Of a stretch of DNA of 64,000 bases, positions 36,848 through 48,800 are shown one piece after another (positions within the stretch are counted from its first letter, which is position 1; each line of letters opens with the position of its first letter). The DNA lies in NCBI GenBank assembly GCA_037951105.1, contig JBAMJV010003105.1, forward strand, positions 1-64,000. The letters run 5' to 3'. The notes below the pieces were generated by a model. That model was not told where the DNA came from, did no database searches, and saw only the letters and a list, made by a program, of their open reading frames with translations. This DNA comes from Echinarachnius parma. Taxonomy: Eukaryota; Echinodermata; Echinoidea; Clypeasteroida; Echinarachniidae. Both the position numbers and the translations under genes were made by a program.

Positions 36848-39800
36848 ATAGTAGTACTAGTAGTAGTAGTAGTAGTAATAGTAGTAGTAGTAGTAGTAGT
36901 ATGATATCCTAAATATTGTCAACATCATTATGTGTTTCGTTTATTATCATCATATGGATAGCACTTACCTGGCCCAATCAGATACATCTGACAGATAACC
37001 CTTGGTTCTGGAGTCACAGTGCATGGTTTGTCCCACCATTGCATTGACCTGGCACCGACAATGACGCACCCTTCCATGCCTTCGGCGTTGTTCGGTTGAC
37101 TGCCCTCCCAGTCTGGACAATGTTATTGGTAAAGCAAATGTACAAAATAATTTATTCTTAAATCTATTGCATGTTAAAGTAGCTGCGTTGTAAAGGTACT
37201 GGAGTCGCCATATCGTCACCATGCAGACTATTCTATATCGATGGTATATGAAATACGCGTTCCATAAATAGAGTGACGCATCCTTCCATGCATCCGAGGT
37301 AATTCGGTTTACTAGCCTTCGAGTCTGCTTAATTGTTAAACAAAATGTAAAACGTGTTTATTCATAATTATATTGCATGTTAAAGTGGCTGCGTCTCACA
37401 GGCCTGGTCTTCGTCATGTTGTATAAGAACCAAGTAGACTCGTGCGTCTATCCATTGTATTAAAGAGATAGTTGAGTTTTAGTCCGACTGAATTGTAGTA
37501 ACCAAAACATGCACCATTACAGTACTAACTAAGTTATAGCTTATCAGATCTTAGCAGCCATATCAGATCTAGGCGGAATCGTGCTTAAGTGCGACAATCG
37601 CCGCTGCTACGCTTGTAAACTCAATAAGGTAAGCCATATGCACAGTGACTCCTGACACAAACAAGCAACCTCTTTAACCTAAAATACGTACTTCTGTACT
37701 TAGACAGCTGTCCGCCGGTGTTTTCACAAATGAAGGTCCAGTTCCCTGCTAGGTCCCGACAGTTGAGCCAGATATCATTCGAGGAAGGGTCGACATACGA
37801 AGGACACATGTTGAGGATGAAGTCCTCATCGTGCTTCGAGTCTATCACCAGCAGCGATGCGTTGGCTGTGTGCCCGTGAAGCGTCGTCTCCCCAAGGTCA
37901 CTGCAATAGTCACGAGCGACTTCATATTCACGCATCGTGTTCGCAGCAAGGTGGAAACATTTGGATGCAGAGCATTTCCAATCTAGACAGGGTAGAAATA
38001 ACAACAAATGCCATGACGGTACTTAAGTGCGATTTATCAGTCACTGACTTGGTAAAAATTGACAAAAATGGGAACCTGACATGGTGTCACTCACAGCGCA
38101 CTGAAACAAAAACTACACGACCAAAATGACTGTTCTTGGTATCGGCAGAATATAATTTATTGCCACGTTTTCAACTTTGTAGAATTCGATACGTACACAG
38201 TCCATCTATTTATTTAGCCGTTCATCCTTACATACATTCTGAAGGTTGATGGGTACATATGTTGGTTAAAGTGAGTGTCCGCCTTTTACAAATCGTCTGA
38301 ACAGTTTCTAGTGAACGGATGAGGATGCATTTAACGCCCACATAACATTTTCGATCGAACAATCCTATAGTATGGATTATAATACGAATAAAAAACGAAT
38401 GTGTAGAAATCATCCCTTTATCGAACTACATTTCGGCCAATAAATGTGTGTAACCCTTTTAACATAACATTACAACAATATTGAAGTTATTCTGCTAAAA
38501 ATATTGAATAAACGACATTTTGTATAGGTAAGCCACGAAAAAGGTCTCGACAATGGAGAATAAACCTATTACAAAGTTAGTTTTTCAAATTGTAGTTATT
38601 TTGTTTAGCATTCGCTTACGTCGTTGTTCGAACATAATCTGCGCGCAGTTCACGCACAGCCACAGACCGAGGGCCACCGCAATCCGTCGGCAGCTATCGT
38701 GAGCAATATTTTTCACGGGCGAAGACTCGTAATGAATTATAAACGGTGTTACATCGATGTTATTATGTTGAGGTCTATAACTCCACGAAAAGGAGCTTTC
38801 AAGCTCTAACTGTTTTCCAGACAAGCTGTTCAATGACATATTATTCTTTCATAAAAGGCATAACCTTGTAAATTTAGAAATTTGGCTTGCAAAAGGAGGA
38901 CACTCCTGTTAAGTCACTGCGTCATAAAACTTTGAATAAATATATATGATACTGTACATTAAATAATGGTGAAGTACCTATATCGCAAGAGTCCCCACTC
39001 CATCCGGAATCGCAGACACATGTGAACCCGTTCACTTCGTCGCTGCACTGTCCATGAGCACACGGGTTACTGACGCATTCGTCTATATCTGCAAAAATGG
39101 AAGCCCGAAGGAGAACAATTATCGGAGTGCAAAAACTGGACCGTATCGGAGAGTATAAGCGATTTTAAGAAAAATTCCACGAAATTGTTGTTAATAATTA
39201 TTTAATCTTGAATGATTCTGGTAGCAACTTGCCTGCGTTTCTAAAAAAAGACAATTAAGTTCCTGGTTCGGCCTTCTTTTTAAATAAGTGACCAAGTCTC
39301 TCAGATTGAGTCATATGTCGCAATAAGTCATCAGTGAACACGGCCCCGAAGCATCTGAATAGTTTTCTTTTCCACATGTTCAACTTTTTAGAATTCGATG
39401 CGTACACAGTTCATTTGTTTATTCGTCTATTTATTTAGCCGTCCTCCTTAAATAAATAGTGTTGGTTGGTGGGTACATATATCATAAACATGATAGAGTC
39501 ACTGCATCATACAAGTGCGGAGCTTAGCTTCGGGTTACTAGAACCATGTCTTCGTAATCATTCCTGTGCGCACATCTAAAGACTATGTAACACCCGGCGT
39601 ACGCGAACATTGTGCATCCCAGAGAACTCTTCGAATCTCGCCCTCTTACGCGCAGACGCAATCACTTTAAATTTCATAGAGGTGATATATATACCTATGT
39701 CGCAGGCGCCCCCACTCCACCCGGGATCGCAGAAACATAAGAACCCGTTCAATTCGTCGTTGCACTCTCCGTGTGCACACGGGTTGCTGGCGCATTCGTC

Positions 39801-42800
39801 TGTATCTATGAAAAGGGAAATCAGAAGGAGAACATTTAAAGGGACTGCCCGTCTTTAACAAAACGTCTGAACAGTTTCTAGTTGACGGAAGGTGGATGAA
39901 TGTAACACAAAAAAAAAATCAGATCGAACAGCCCTGTAATTTGGATTCTACGTATACAAAAACGAATGCGTCCCTCCATCAAGAGTTTAACTGATTTATC
40001 ATAATATTACAACAATATTGTATTTATTCTTAAAAAGGTATTGTGAAGCCCACATTTGAAAAGGTATGTCACGGAAAAAATCTCAAAAATGAAGAATATG
40101 TAATTACATGTAGTCAGTTTAAGCGAGGTTGTGTTATTTTGTTTAATATTCGGTCATGCTATTGTGCGGGTCCCGTAGCTAGCGCGGGTCACATAGAGGT
40201 CACGCATAACGTTGTGGTACTTCCTGGAGTCCGTGTACGAACTTCCTCACTGGGTGAACTTCACGAAAAAGATATTTCAAGCCCTAATTGTTTCAGGCAT
40301 GCTATTAAATGACATTTTCTTTTATATAATACAATAACCTCGCAACTTTTGAAATTTGGCTTGCAAAAGAGGGAATGTCCCTTAAATAGAGTCCAAACCC
40401 TGGACCGTATAGGCGAGTACATTTTGTTATTAGTTTTAAATACAATTAACCATATTGACCGTACACCACAAAACGACCAATAAGTCGGGGAAAATTATTT
40501 TTCTGATTTTCACATGACATTAAAGTAGAAGCCATTGCCTTCAACATGGTATATAATTTGTGACGTTTGGACTATGCAAACCCTCTCAAAATGAGAGCCC
40601 AAGATTTGGAAAATGGCTGAAGCAGTTTTAAAACAAAAGAGAAACGGGCCGCTTCAACGATCGGCCTCCATTCAAGTGCTGTATTATGATCATTTAAATT
40701 TGATAAGATATAATTTTTACATATGATTTCCAATGCTCAAATTTCACACAAGTTAGAATGAGATACCATTATTTAGGAAATATAAAAATCCTGAATTTCA
40801 TATTTTAAACCGAATTTGACTATTTTACCTAAAAACAGACAAACTACTACAGCGACATTACGGTCGTTTTGTGGTGTGAGGTTGTGATTTTGTTTTATTC
40901 TTTTCATTTAAACTTGACTGATTCTGTTGACAACTTACAAGTCTGCTTTTCAACAAAAAAATAATAATATCCGGGGACGGCGATCGCGAAAGTCAGTTTG
41001 GTGGCCGGTGTTTAACAAAAACAAAGTGACCCGGTCTTCAGAATGAGTCATGTGTCGCAATAAGTAATCAGTGAACACTGCCCCGAAATAGCAGATTTAA
41101 TTCTGTGCCACATTTTTAACATGTTATCATACGATACAGACACAGTTCATCTATATAATTCTGCGTACAAATAAATGACGCATCCCTTTGAACTCTGTGA
41201 ATATTGCCGTCGTATATACGTCATTGTACATGAAATAATGGGCATAAACCTATGTCGCAGGCGTCCCCACTCCATCCGGATTCGCAGACACATGTGAACC
41301 CGTTCACTTCGTCGCTGCACTGTCCATGAGCACATGGGTTACTGGCGCATTCGTCTATATCTGCAAAAATGGAAGACCAAAGGAGAACAATTATCGGAGT
41401 GCAAAAACTTGACCGACGGTATCGGAGAGTATATTTTGTCAGCGCTTTTAAAAACGATTACACGAAAGGTGAACAAGTAAGCTCCATTATTGATTTGTGT
41501 GAATAATTATTTAATCTTGAATGATTTTGGTAGCAACTTGTCTACGTAAAAAAAAAATTAAGTTCCTGGTTCGGCCTTCTTTTTAAATAAGTGACCACGT
41601 CTTTCAGAATGAGTCTTGCGTCGCAATAAGTATTCAGTTAACACTGTCCCGAAATAGCAGAATTTAATTCTATGCCACATTTGTTACATGGTATAATTCT
41701 TAAATTATGCAAATAATATGAAGTATAATTGGAATTCTATTAATAATAATGAAGTACAAGTAGAAGAGGGTTAAGCATTTCCGAGTGTCTCGGACAGTGC
41801 ATTATCACAAAAGGTATTCAAAGTAGTTAAAATTCCAACGACTGGAGTTCGCTACTTCGCTATCGCGCCTATAAAGGGGCATGTTCTCAATAGGTATTCA
41901 TCTTTTCACAGGTTTAAGCGAATAATTCAAACAAATATTTATGCAGTCTCACTGTACCATCAGTGATAATAACATTAATGATAATATAGCGCACCTTCCA
42001 TCTCAAATATCCAAAATGCGCTGAAACATACCACTAAGTCCAAACACCATTTTATAATATAGATATAGGACATTGCAAAGCCATATTTTGTCAATCATGT
42101 CAACTTCTGTGCCCGTGTATAATGGGTGGGTTACACCAAAGTGTCACAGGGTGGCACCCTCTTCTACTTGTACTTCATTATTATTAATAGAATTCCAATT
42201 ATACTTCATATTATTTGCATAATTTAAGAATTCTATTACATAACACTCGTACAAGCATTCAGAGGGTTAGCACGTTCAAAGTAAGATACAGAAGTTGACC
42301 CGAAATATACTATAGCTATAGGCCTTGACATGAACAGAAAGCATGTCACAGAATAGTTCATTACGATGACTGAACTACTATCATCAGAGGTACAATGATC
42401 CCCCTAAATTCGTCCGTTGCTTTCTTCTTCCTGTTGTCCACAAATAATCGCAATAAATTGGAGCAAGTCAATCTCTTTGACCTCGATAGAAGTTGGCGAA
42501 AGGTAAAGAAAGTTATTATGAATATACATATGTCTTGTCTTGATTATGTTCACGTTTCTAAACTTAAGATACTGTCCGCCTTTTGCAAGGCAAAATACAT
42601 AGGTTGCAAGATTATTTTCCTATATGAACGAAAATACAATCTTAGAGCTTGCCTGAACAATGTGTGGCTTAAATCCTCCTCTTCGTGGAGTGACATTGAT
42701 CTTACAACGTAAAAAAGGATAATCGGTCGATGTGACCGGTTTTTTTTTCCTTTTTTTTTCTTCGATTTACAAGCTTCCATCTGCGCATGCTCTCGCTCAT

Positions 42801-45800
42801 CATGTTAGCTATTATAGGGGTTACCCTCGCTCCTTGACCGGAGTATGGCGGATTAAAAACTGTTAGCTAATTTAGGCAACTTCAATTTCACCGCTGAACA
42901 AACATGCAGGTTATATTATGCATGCCAATAATCACAAGAACTATACTGTACTAGGTCAGGCATATCAGATTGACTGATTGGCGTGGTCAGGGATTTGCCG
43001 TACGACTGCTTAAAATATAGAATACATATCCCAGATTCGTAAAACGAAGAATTCTGTGTGTTATTTTTTTACTCCTCAGACTTTCCCCGTGGCATACATG
43101 TCAAATTTATTCAATGATGTCACATGGATGATTTCAATATGGTTGCAATAATAGTATGGTGATTAGAGCTGGCCAAATTTATTTGGTCAAAATGACGAAC
43201 AATGAAGAGAGGACTTCTTCATCTTGTCTCATGGTTGTGTTGCTGCTATTCTATTAGCCGAATCCAAGTAACAATTATTGTTCATCTCGCGGAACTGGGC
43301 CAGCTGTATACGTCCTAACAGGAGTTGATAACACACGAGTTCTCTATTCAATGTATTATATGCGAATAATTTGACTGTCTTATCAAGACCTCCTAATTCC
43401 ATGGTCTTATCTTTCGGACGGTACTTATACTACTTATAGTTGACGTCGTCTTTAACAAATCATTACGGACTTTTCGCAAACCTGAGGACGACGAGTAGTG
43501 GGGTGGTTAAGGGGTCCATGACTGCATTTTGGGGTACGATTGTTTTACTTGGCATACATACTCCTTGGATCAAAAGAAGAAAATTCGTCAAAAGAGACAC
43601 TCTGTATCTATGCAAATTAGGCATAATTTCCATAATTGATACAGGGTGTCTCTTTGGATAAATGTTCTTCTTTTGATCCAAGGAGTTTGTATGCCAAGTA
43701 AAACAATTGTACCCCAAACTGCAGTGAACACCCATATTTATGGCCCCTACTAGAAGAAATGACGTCATTTGGCTTTGTGTACGTGTGTGCGCATTTGTGC
43801 GTGTGTGTGTGTTTGTGAGTGTATATGTGTTTGTTTGTGTTTGTTGGAATGTGAGTGCCTGCGTGCGTGTGTGTATCTGCGTATGTGTACGGGTATGGGT
43901 TTTTGTTTGAGTGTGTGCGTGTGTTTGAGTGCTCGCGTTGATGAGTGTGCGTGCGTGTGTTTGTGTTTATGTGGATGTGCGTTTGTGGGTGTTTGTGTGC
44001 ATTTGTGAGTGTACATTCATGTGTTTGTATGGGTGTGTGTTGTGTATCTGTATGCGTATGTGTGGGAGTTTTATTAATGTTGTGTTTGTGTGTATACGCG
44101 TGTGTAAGGGTTTGTGTTTGTGTGAGCGCATGTGTGGGGTGTTTGTGTGCATTGTTGTTTGTTTGAGTGCGAGTGCGTGCGTGCCTGCGGGAGCGGATGT
44201 TTGTGCGTGTGAGTATACGTGTGTGTAAGTGTGTGTGTTTTGTGTGATTGAATGCGTGTATGTGTGTGTGTGTCTGTGTTGGAGTTTGAATAATTCAGTC
44301 GGGTCGTGTGTTTGCGCATGTGTATGTTTGAAAGTGTAAGGTGTGTGTGAGTGTTTGTCATGATTGTGTGTAGAAGGGAACGACGTCATTGTGAACGCGC
44401 GTTAACTAAAAACGAAAATGGTTCAAAGGCAGCGAACAGGTAGTGAACAGTACGGGTTGACTACATCCAATAGACCGCTTCTGTGATGTATGCAAATAAT
44501 ATTCGTATGACGTATAGACTCCCCGTTGGCAAACTTAACAATAGTAACTAGGTTCGGCAAGATAAGTATGCCGGAGCTTACCGGACCTAGTTACTATTGT
44601 TAAACAGTGCCAACGTGGAGTATTACGTCATACGCATATTATTTGCTTATACAGGGTGGCCCAGAAATAACGGAACGGGGTACTTTCCATTATAAAGAAA
44701 CAGACAGACTAGGTTCACTGGATAGATAATCTTTTAAAAAGAACTTTGATATCATCAACAGTAATGTTTTTGTTTGGGTGTTCGGAATAACGAATTTCTT
44801 TTAAAAAGATTATCTATCCAGTGAACATATTATCACAATGGCAAATACCCCGTTCCGTTATTTCTGGGCCACCCTGAAACGGTCGTTCTAGGACGGGAAA
44901 CTCGTTCTCGTCCACATTAGCGAAAAGTCCCTATTGAAGAATGTCGCCTTACTGTCATTTATTGAACATGAAGAAACACGACAAAGTCTGTGACCTGTAA
45001 GACGGTACAAGTATATGAGATACCAATTTCTGTAAATTGTGAAGGTAACATATTCGGGTTACGTAGTAGTTGGTCAAGAATATATATTTAAACTCAATTC
45101 AATAGAGTCGCCCGAATCGTTTCTGTAGGAAGGTTTGTGAGGCTATGACTGAATATTCCGTCCACTAGTACCAATTACTACAAGGGGATGTTGTCCCACT
45201 GCACGACCATCGATGTGATGTGAAGAACAGAAAAAAGAAAATCTGTATGAACCGATAGTAACTTTACCTAAGGAATGTTACTTACTTAGTCAGAAATTAT
45301 TTCAACACTAGTTGCTATAGAATGCGAGAGTGGACTGATCTGCTCAGTCCACTGCTGACAGGCTGATTTAGATTGCCTGCTAGTCTGATCGCTCAAGGAG
45401 AGGCCGATCATACCCGAAAGAGCAAGTCGCAAACATGGCAAAAGGTCCGCTGCATCCCAGCATTGCCCGAAACTGGCGTACTAATTAATCCGTTTTCGCT
45501 GGAAAAAGGATGAGCGGGCGACAAACTAAGGCCACGGTCGGGTATTCCAAACGGGCGATTATTATTGCAGATCGTGTAGTATCTGTCTGCAGATTATTAC
45601 AAGTTCTAGAACGAGTAAGAAGATCCCATGATATCGGACAACTCTCAATAACAGGTGCATTAGGATCATGTTTTTGTTTTCTTTCTTCCTTCGGTAATCT
45701 TATTCAAGTTACCAACGGGTTAGCCTCCTCGGTGCTTTTGCTTTTGTCCCATATAGGGACCTGCAATTAATATAATTTGTTGCCACAGCCATCTGATACC

Positions 45801-48800
45801 CATCCGCACTTGTACACTATCTCCATTCCCTGGGGAGCATTGCAGCAGGTGCTACTTTATAGTGCACTCATGCTTTACACACCCTCATTCATGTCAAGTA
45901 CCCATATTGCACCTGGGTAGGGAGCAGCAATATGGATAACATGCCTTGCTGAAGGACACAAGTGCTGTACTGGGGGAATCGATTTAGGATCGAACTCGGC
46001 TCCCGTGCTCGCAGTCAAGCACCTATCCGACGTATACCGAGACCCGTTTTGTAATTTTTAGATGTCTGGTTCAAACGTAGGTGTAATAACACATGAACGC
46101 AGGGGTCCGTAAAAGTACTGGACCCAACTCCTCATGCCACGTATTTGATTAAAGAAGACGAACAACGTGTTATTGCCCATATTGGTATACGAACGATTGG
46201 GCATTTCAGAAATTCACTTATACATGTTTAGTAGCGATTGATTATAAGACGTCCGAGGGCATCAATATACGTTGATTCATCTCCGGGACACAAACCCCCT
46301 GAAAAAAGGGGAATACTCGTTCTGACACAAAGCTCCCAACATGCTTTCTGTGAATAGAACAATAGAGACTGGCGGGTCATGAATATGGAAAGAAAGGTCA
46401 TCTGGCGACCGACCCTGTATCCACCTTCCAAGCTTCCTTGTTGTATTTCGACCTAGTGGCATCAAACAATCGAAGCCGCCATTATTCCTGAAGAGACCTT
46501 GCCCATTCCAGTTTCCAGCTATGTACACTTCCGACACGAAAGAACAAAAGTGAGCCAATAAAGCTGGCGAAGCCATGCACTTTAACTAACTACTCTGTTT
46601 AGGGTCCATGGTTTAAATAACATGTCACCCTTATCGTGATGTTTGTTTCCTTCCCTGTTTTAAGACTCAATCTCCTTCCAATTATAATGAGATTGCAGAA
46701 CAAAAGTTGTATGCTTTTTTGACGAATGTCCTATCTGACATAAAGGGTATGAATCCCGACATTCACAGTCTCCTTGGAGATGTTTGCTGGTCATCGGTAT
46801 TGAATAGGCATATGAACTAAATAAATTCACAACCCGATATAGCACCATCATGTGCATCGAAAATTGAGCCTCCCCGCCTGTACACGGGAATGTGTTAGGG
46901 GAGGGGCTGGTTTGGGCTAAACGGAAACCGACCCAACACGCAAGCCGAGATACCGGGGGTGAGGTACCGATTGAGGCTTTCCCGGCGCCTCATGCCCAGC
47001 TGGCAACTGGCTAAATTGTCTCGTCATATATAGGTAAACCATCCAAGGCTAACCGTCGACATTTGTCGACATGCATCTACCTCCTTTACCCGTCGGGCGC
47101 CTTGATCGGATTAAAAATATCCGCAATGCATATATATAACATGACACATGTAGTCTGCAGGCCATTCGTCGACACCGGGATGTATCCTTTGCCTGGAGCC
47201 TATGCCTTTTTGCATTTAGGCGTTGCTCGCCCAGCAACCGATGGAAGAGAGCCCCGAATCCCTGGCCCACTTGAGGGGCACGGGTGGCCACGGCATTAGA
47301 GATCGATTAATATACATTACTCGTGTAACCTTCTCGATTGCGTCCTTCTTGGAGGTAGGCTGCCCGCTTGGGTTATAGTCTTCCCACCAAGCGTTATTAC
47401 GGGACAAGACACGGTTTCTAATTCATCGAAGATGGCGTCAAAGTCCTCTTACCTCATAAATCTGGGGAAAGTCCACCTACCCTATACAACTGGGGCACAT
47501 ATCACTTACCCCGTACAACTGGGGTAGATTCCACTTACCCCATACAGCTGGGGTAGATTCCACTTACCCCATACAACTGGGGTAGATTCCACTTAACCCA
47601 TACAACTGGGTTAGTGGGGTATATTCGAACGTTCCAAGTAGGTCATACGACTGACCCGTTGTTTTCCCTTAAATAATATAAATTAATAGACAACAACAAG
47701 CTAGAAATTCTTCTCCTAGGCGCATCATACATGATGTATGTTATTACCCTGTATAGTCGAGCTGCCTGCAATCAGGCACATCAAGCATATCAAGGAATGG
47801 GTTCTAAAACTCACCTCCGCCTGCCCACCATAACGTTAAGCAAATCGTCGCTGTTAAAGGCCGTCGATGTGGATGAAAAGAGCGGTCTACTACGGCCACC
47901 CTGTTGACCAACCAAGGCCATCCTGCTGGCCAGCCAAGCGGGTCGCTTCCTCCGACGGCCGCCTCAGCTCAGGCTTGGCCGCTCGGCCCGGGCAGGCAAA
48001 ATTCTCCTCCTAGCGCTTCAGCTCCGATTCCTCTATAATCTCGTCACTCGACATAGTTGCACTGTCGTCACACGAAAGAAAGATGAATACCTATTGAGAA
48101 CGTGCCCCTTTATAGGCGCGATAGCGAAGTAGCGAACTCCAGTCGTTGGAATTTTAACTACTTTGAATACCTTTTGTGATAATGCACTGTCCGAGACACT
48201 CGGAAATGCTAACCCTCTGAATGCTTGTACGAGTGTTATGTAATATAATTCGATACGTACACAGTTCATCTATATAATTTTGCGTACACAGAAATGGCGC
48301 ATCCCTTTAAACTCTGTGAATATTGCCGCCTTATTTACGTCACTGTACATGAACTAATGGTCACATACCTATGTCGCAGGCGTCCCCACTCCATCCGGAA
48401 TCGCAGACACATGTGAACCCGTTCAATTCGTCGCTGCACTGTCCATGAGCACACGGGTTACTGGCGCATTCATCTGTATCTGCGAAAAGGGAAAACAGAA
48501 GGAGAACATTTCATGGAGTCCAAACACTGGACCGTATCGGCGAGTATATTTTGTTAGCACTTTTAAAAACAAGTACCCAAAAGGTGAAAAAAAGGCCTTC
48601 TTCTGATTTTGTTTTATTATTTCCATTGAGCTTGACTGATCCTGGTGACAAATTTAAAGTCTGCTTTTCTATAAAAAAAGCTAATATCCAGGGACGGCGT
48701 TCGCGAAAGTCAGTTTGGTGGCCTTTGCTTAACAAAAAATAAGTGACCAGGGCCCCGTTGCAGAAAGAGACACAATCGATTGTAAGTTGCAATTAATCGT

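Larger units (their letters stand above)
41700..48243. mobile_element. 6.54-kb insertion flanked by 8-bp direct repeat TATAATTC
   Basis: TATAATTC occurs at 41692-41699 and 48244-48251, and joining these flanks restores the sequence seen uninterrupted in sibling EGF units (for example 48993-49007). Inside, 41773-41900 and 48082-48208 are nearly identical inverted copies. The interior holds foldbacks, a GT array, a SINE and a minisatellite but no transposase that I can recognise. The 8-bp duplication fits hAT- or Merlin-type insertion; the termini (TTAAATT, ...TATGTAA) do not prove either. Confidence 0.65.

Noticed and set aside
36593..36904. Poly-valine open frame
   Set aside because: Translation of (TAG)n in one frame; no start context, and duplicated with the microsatellite.
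45510..45770. 86-residue plus-strand open frame
   Set aside because: No recognisable domain or splice context; it lies inside the 6.5-kb insertion next to a SINE.
46277..46576. 99-residue minus-strand open frame
   Set aside because: No motif, no homology recognised and no splice sites matching neighbours.
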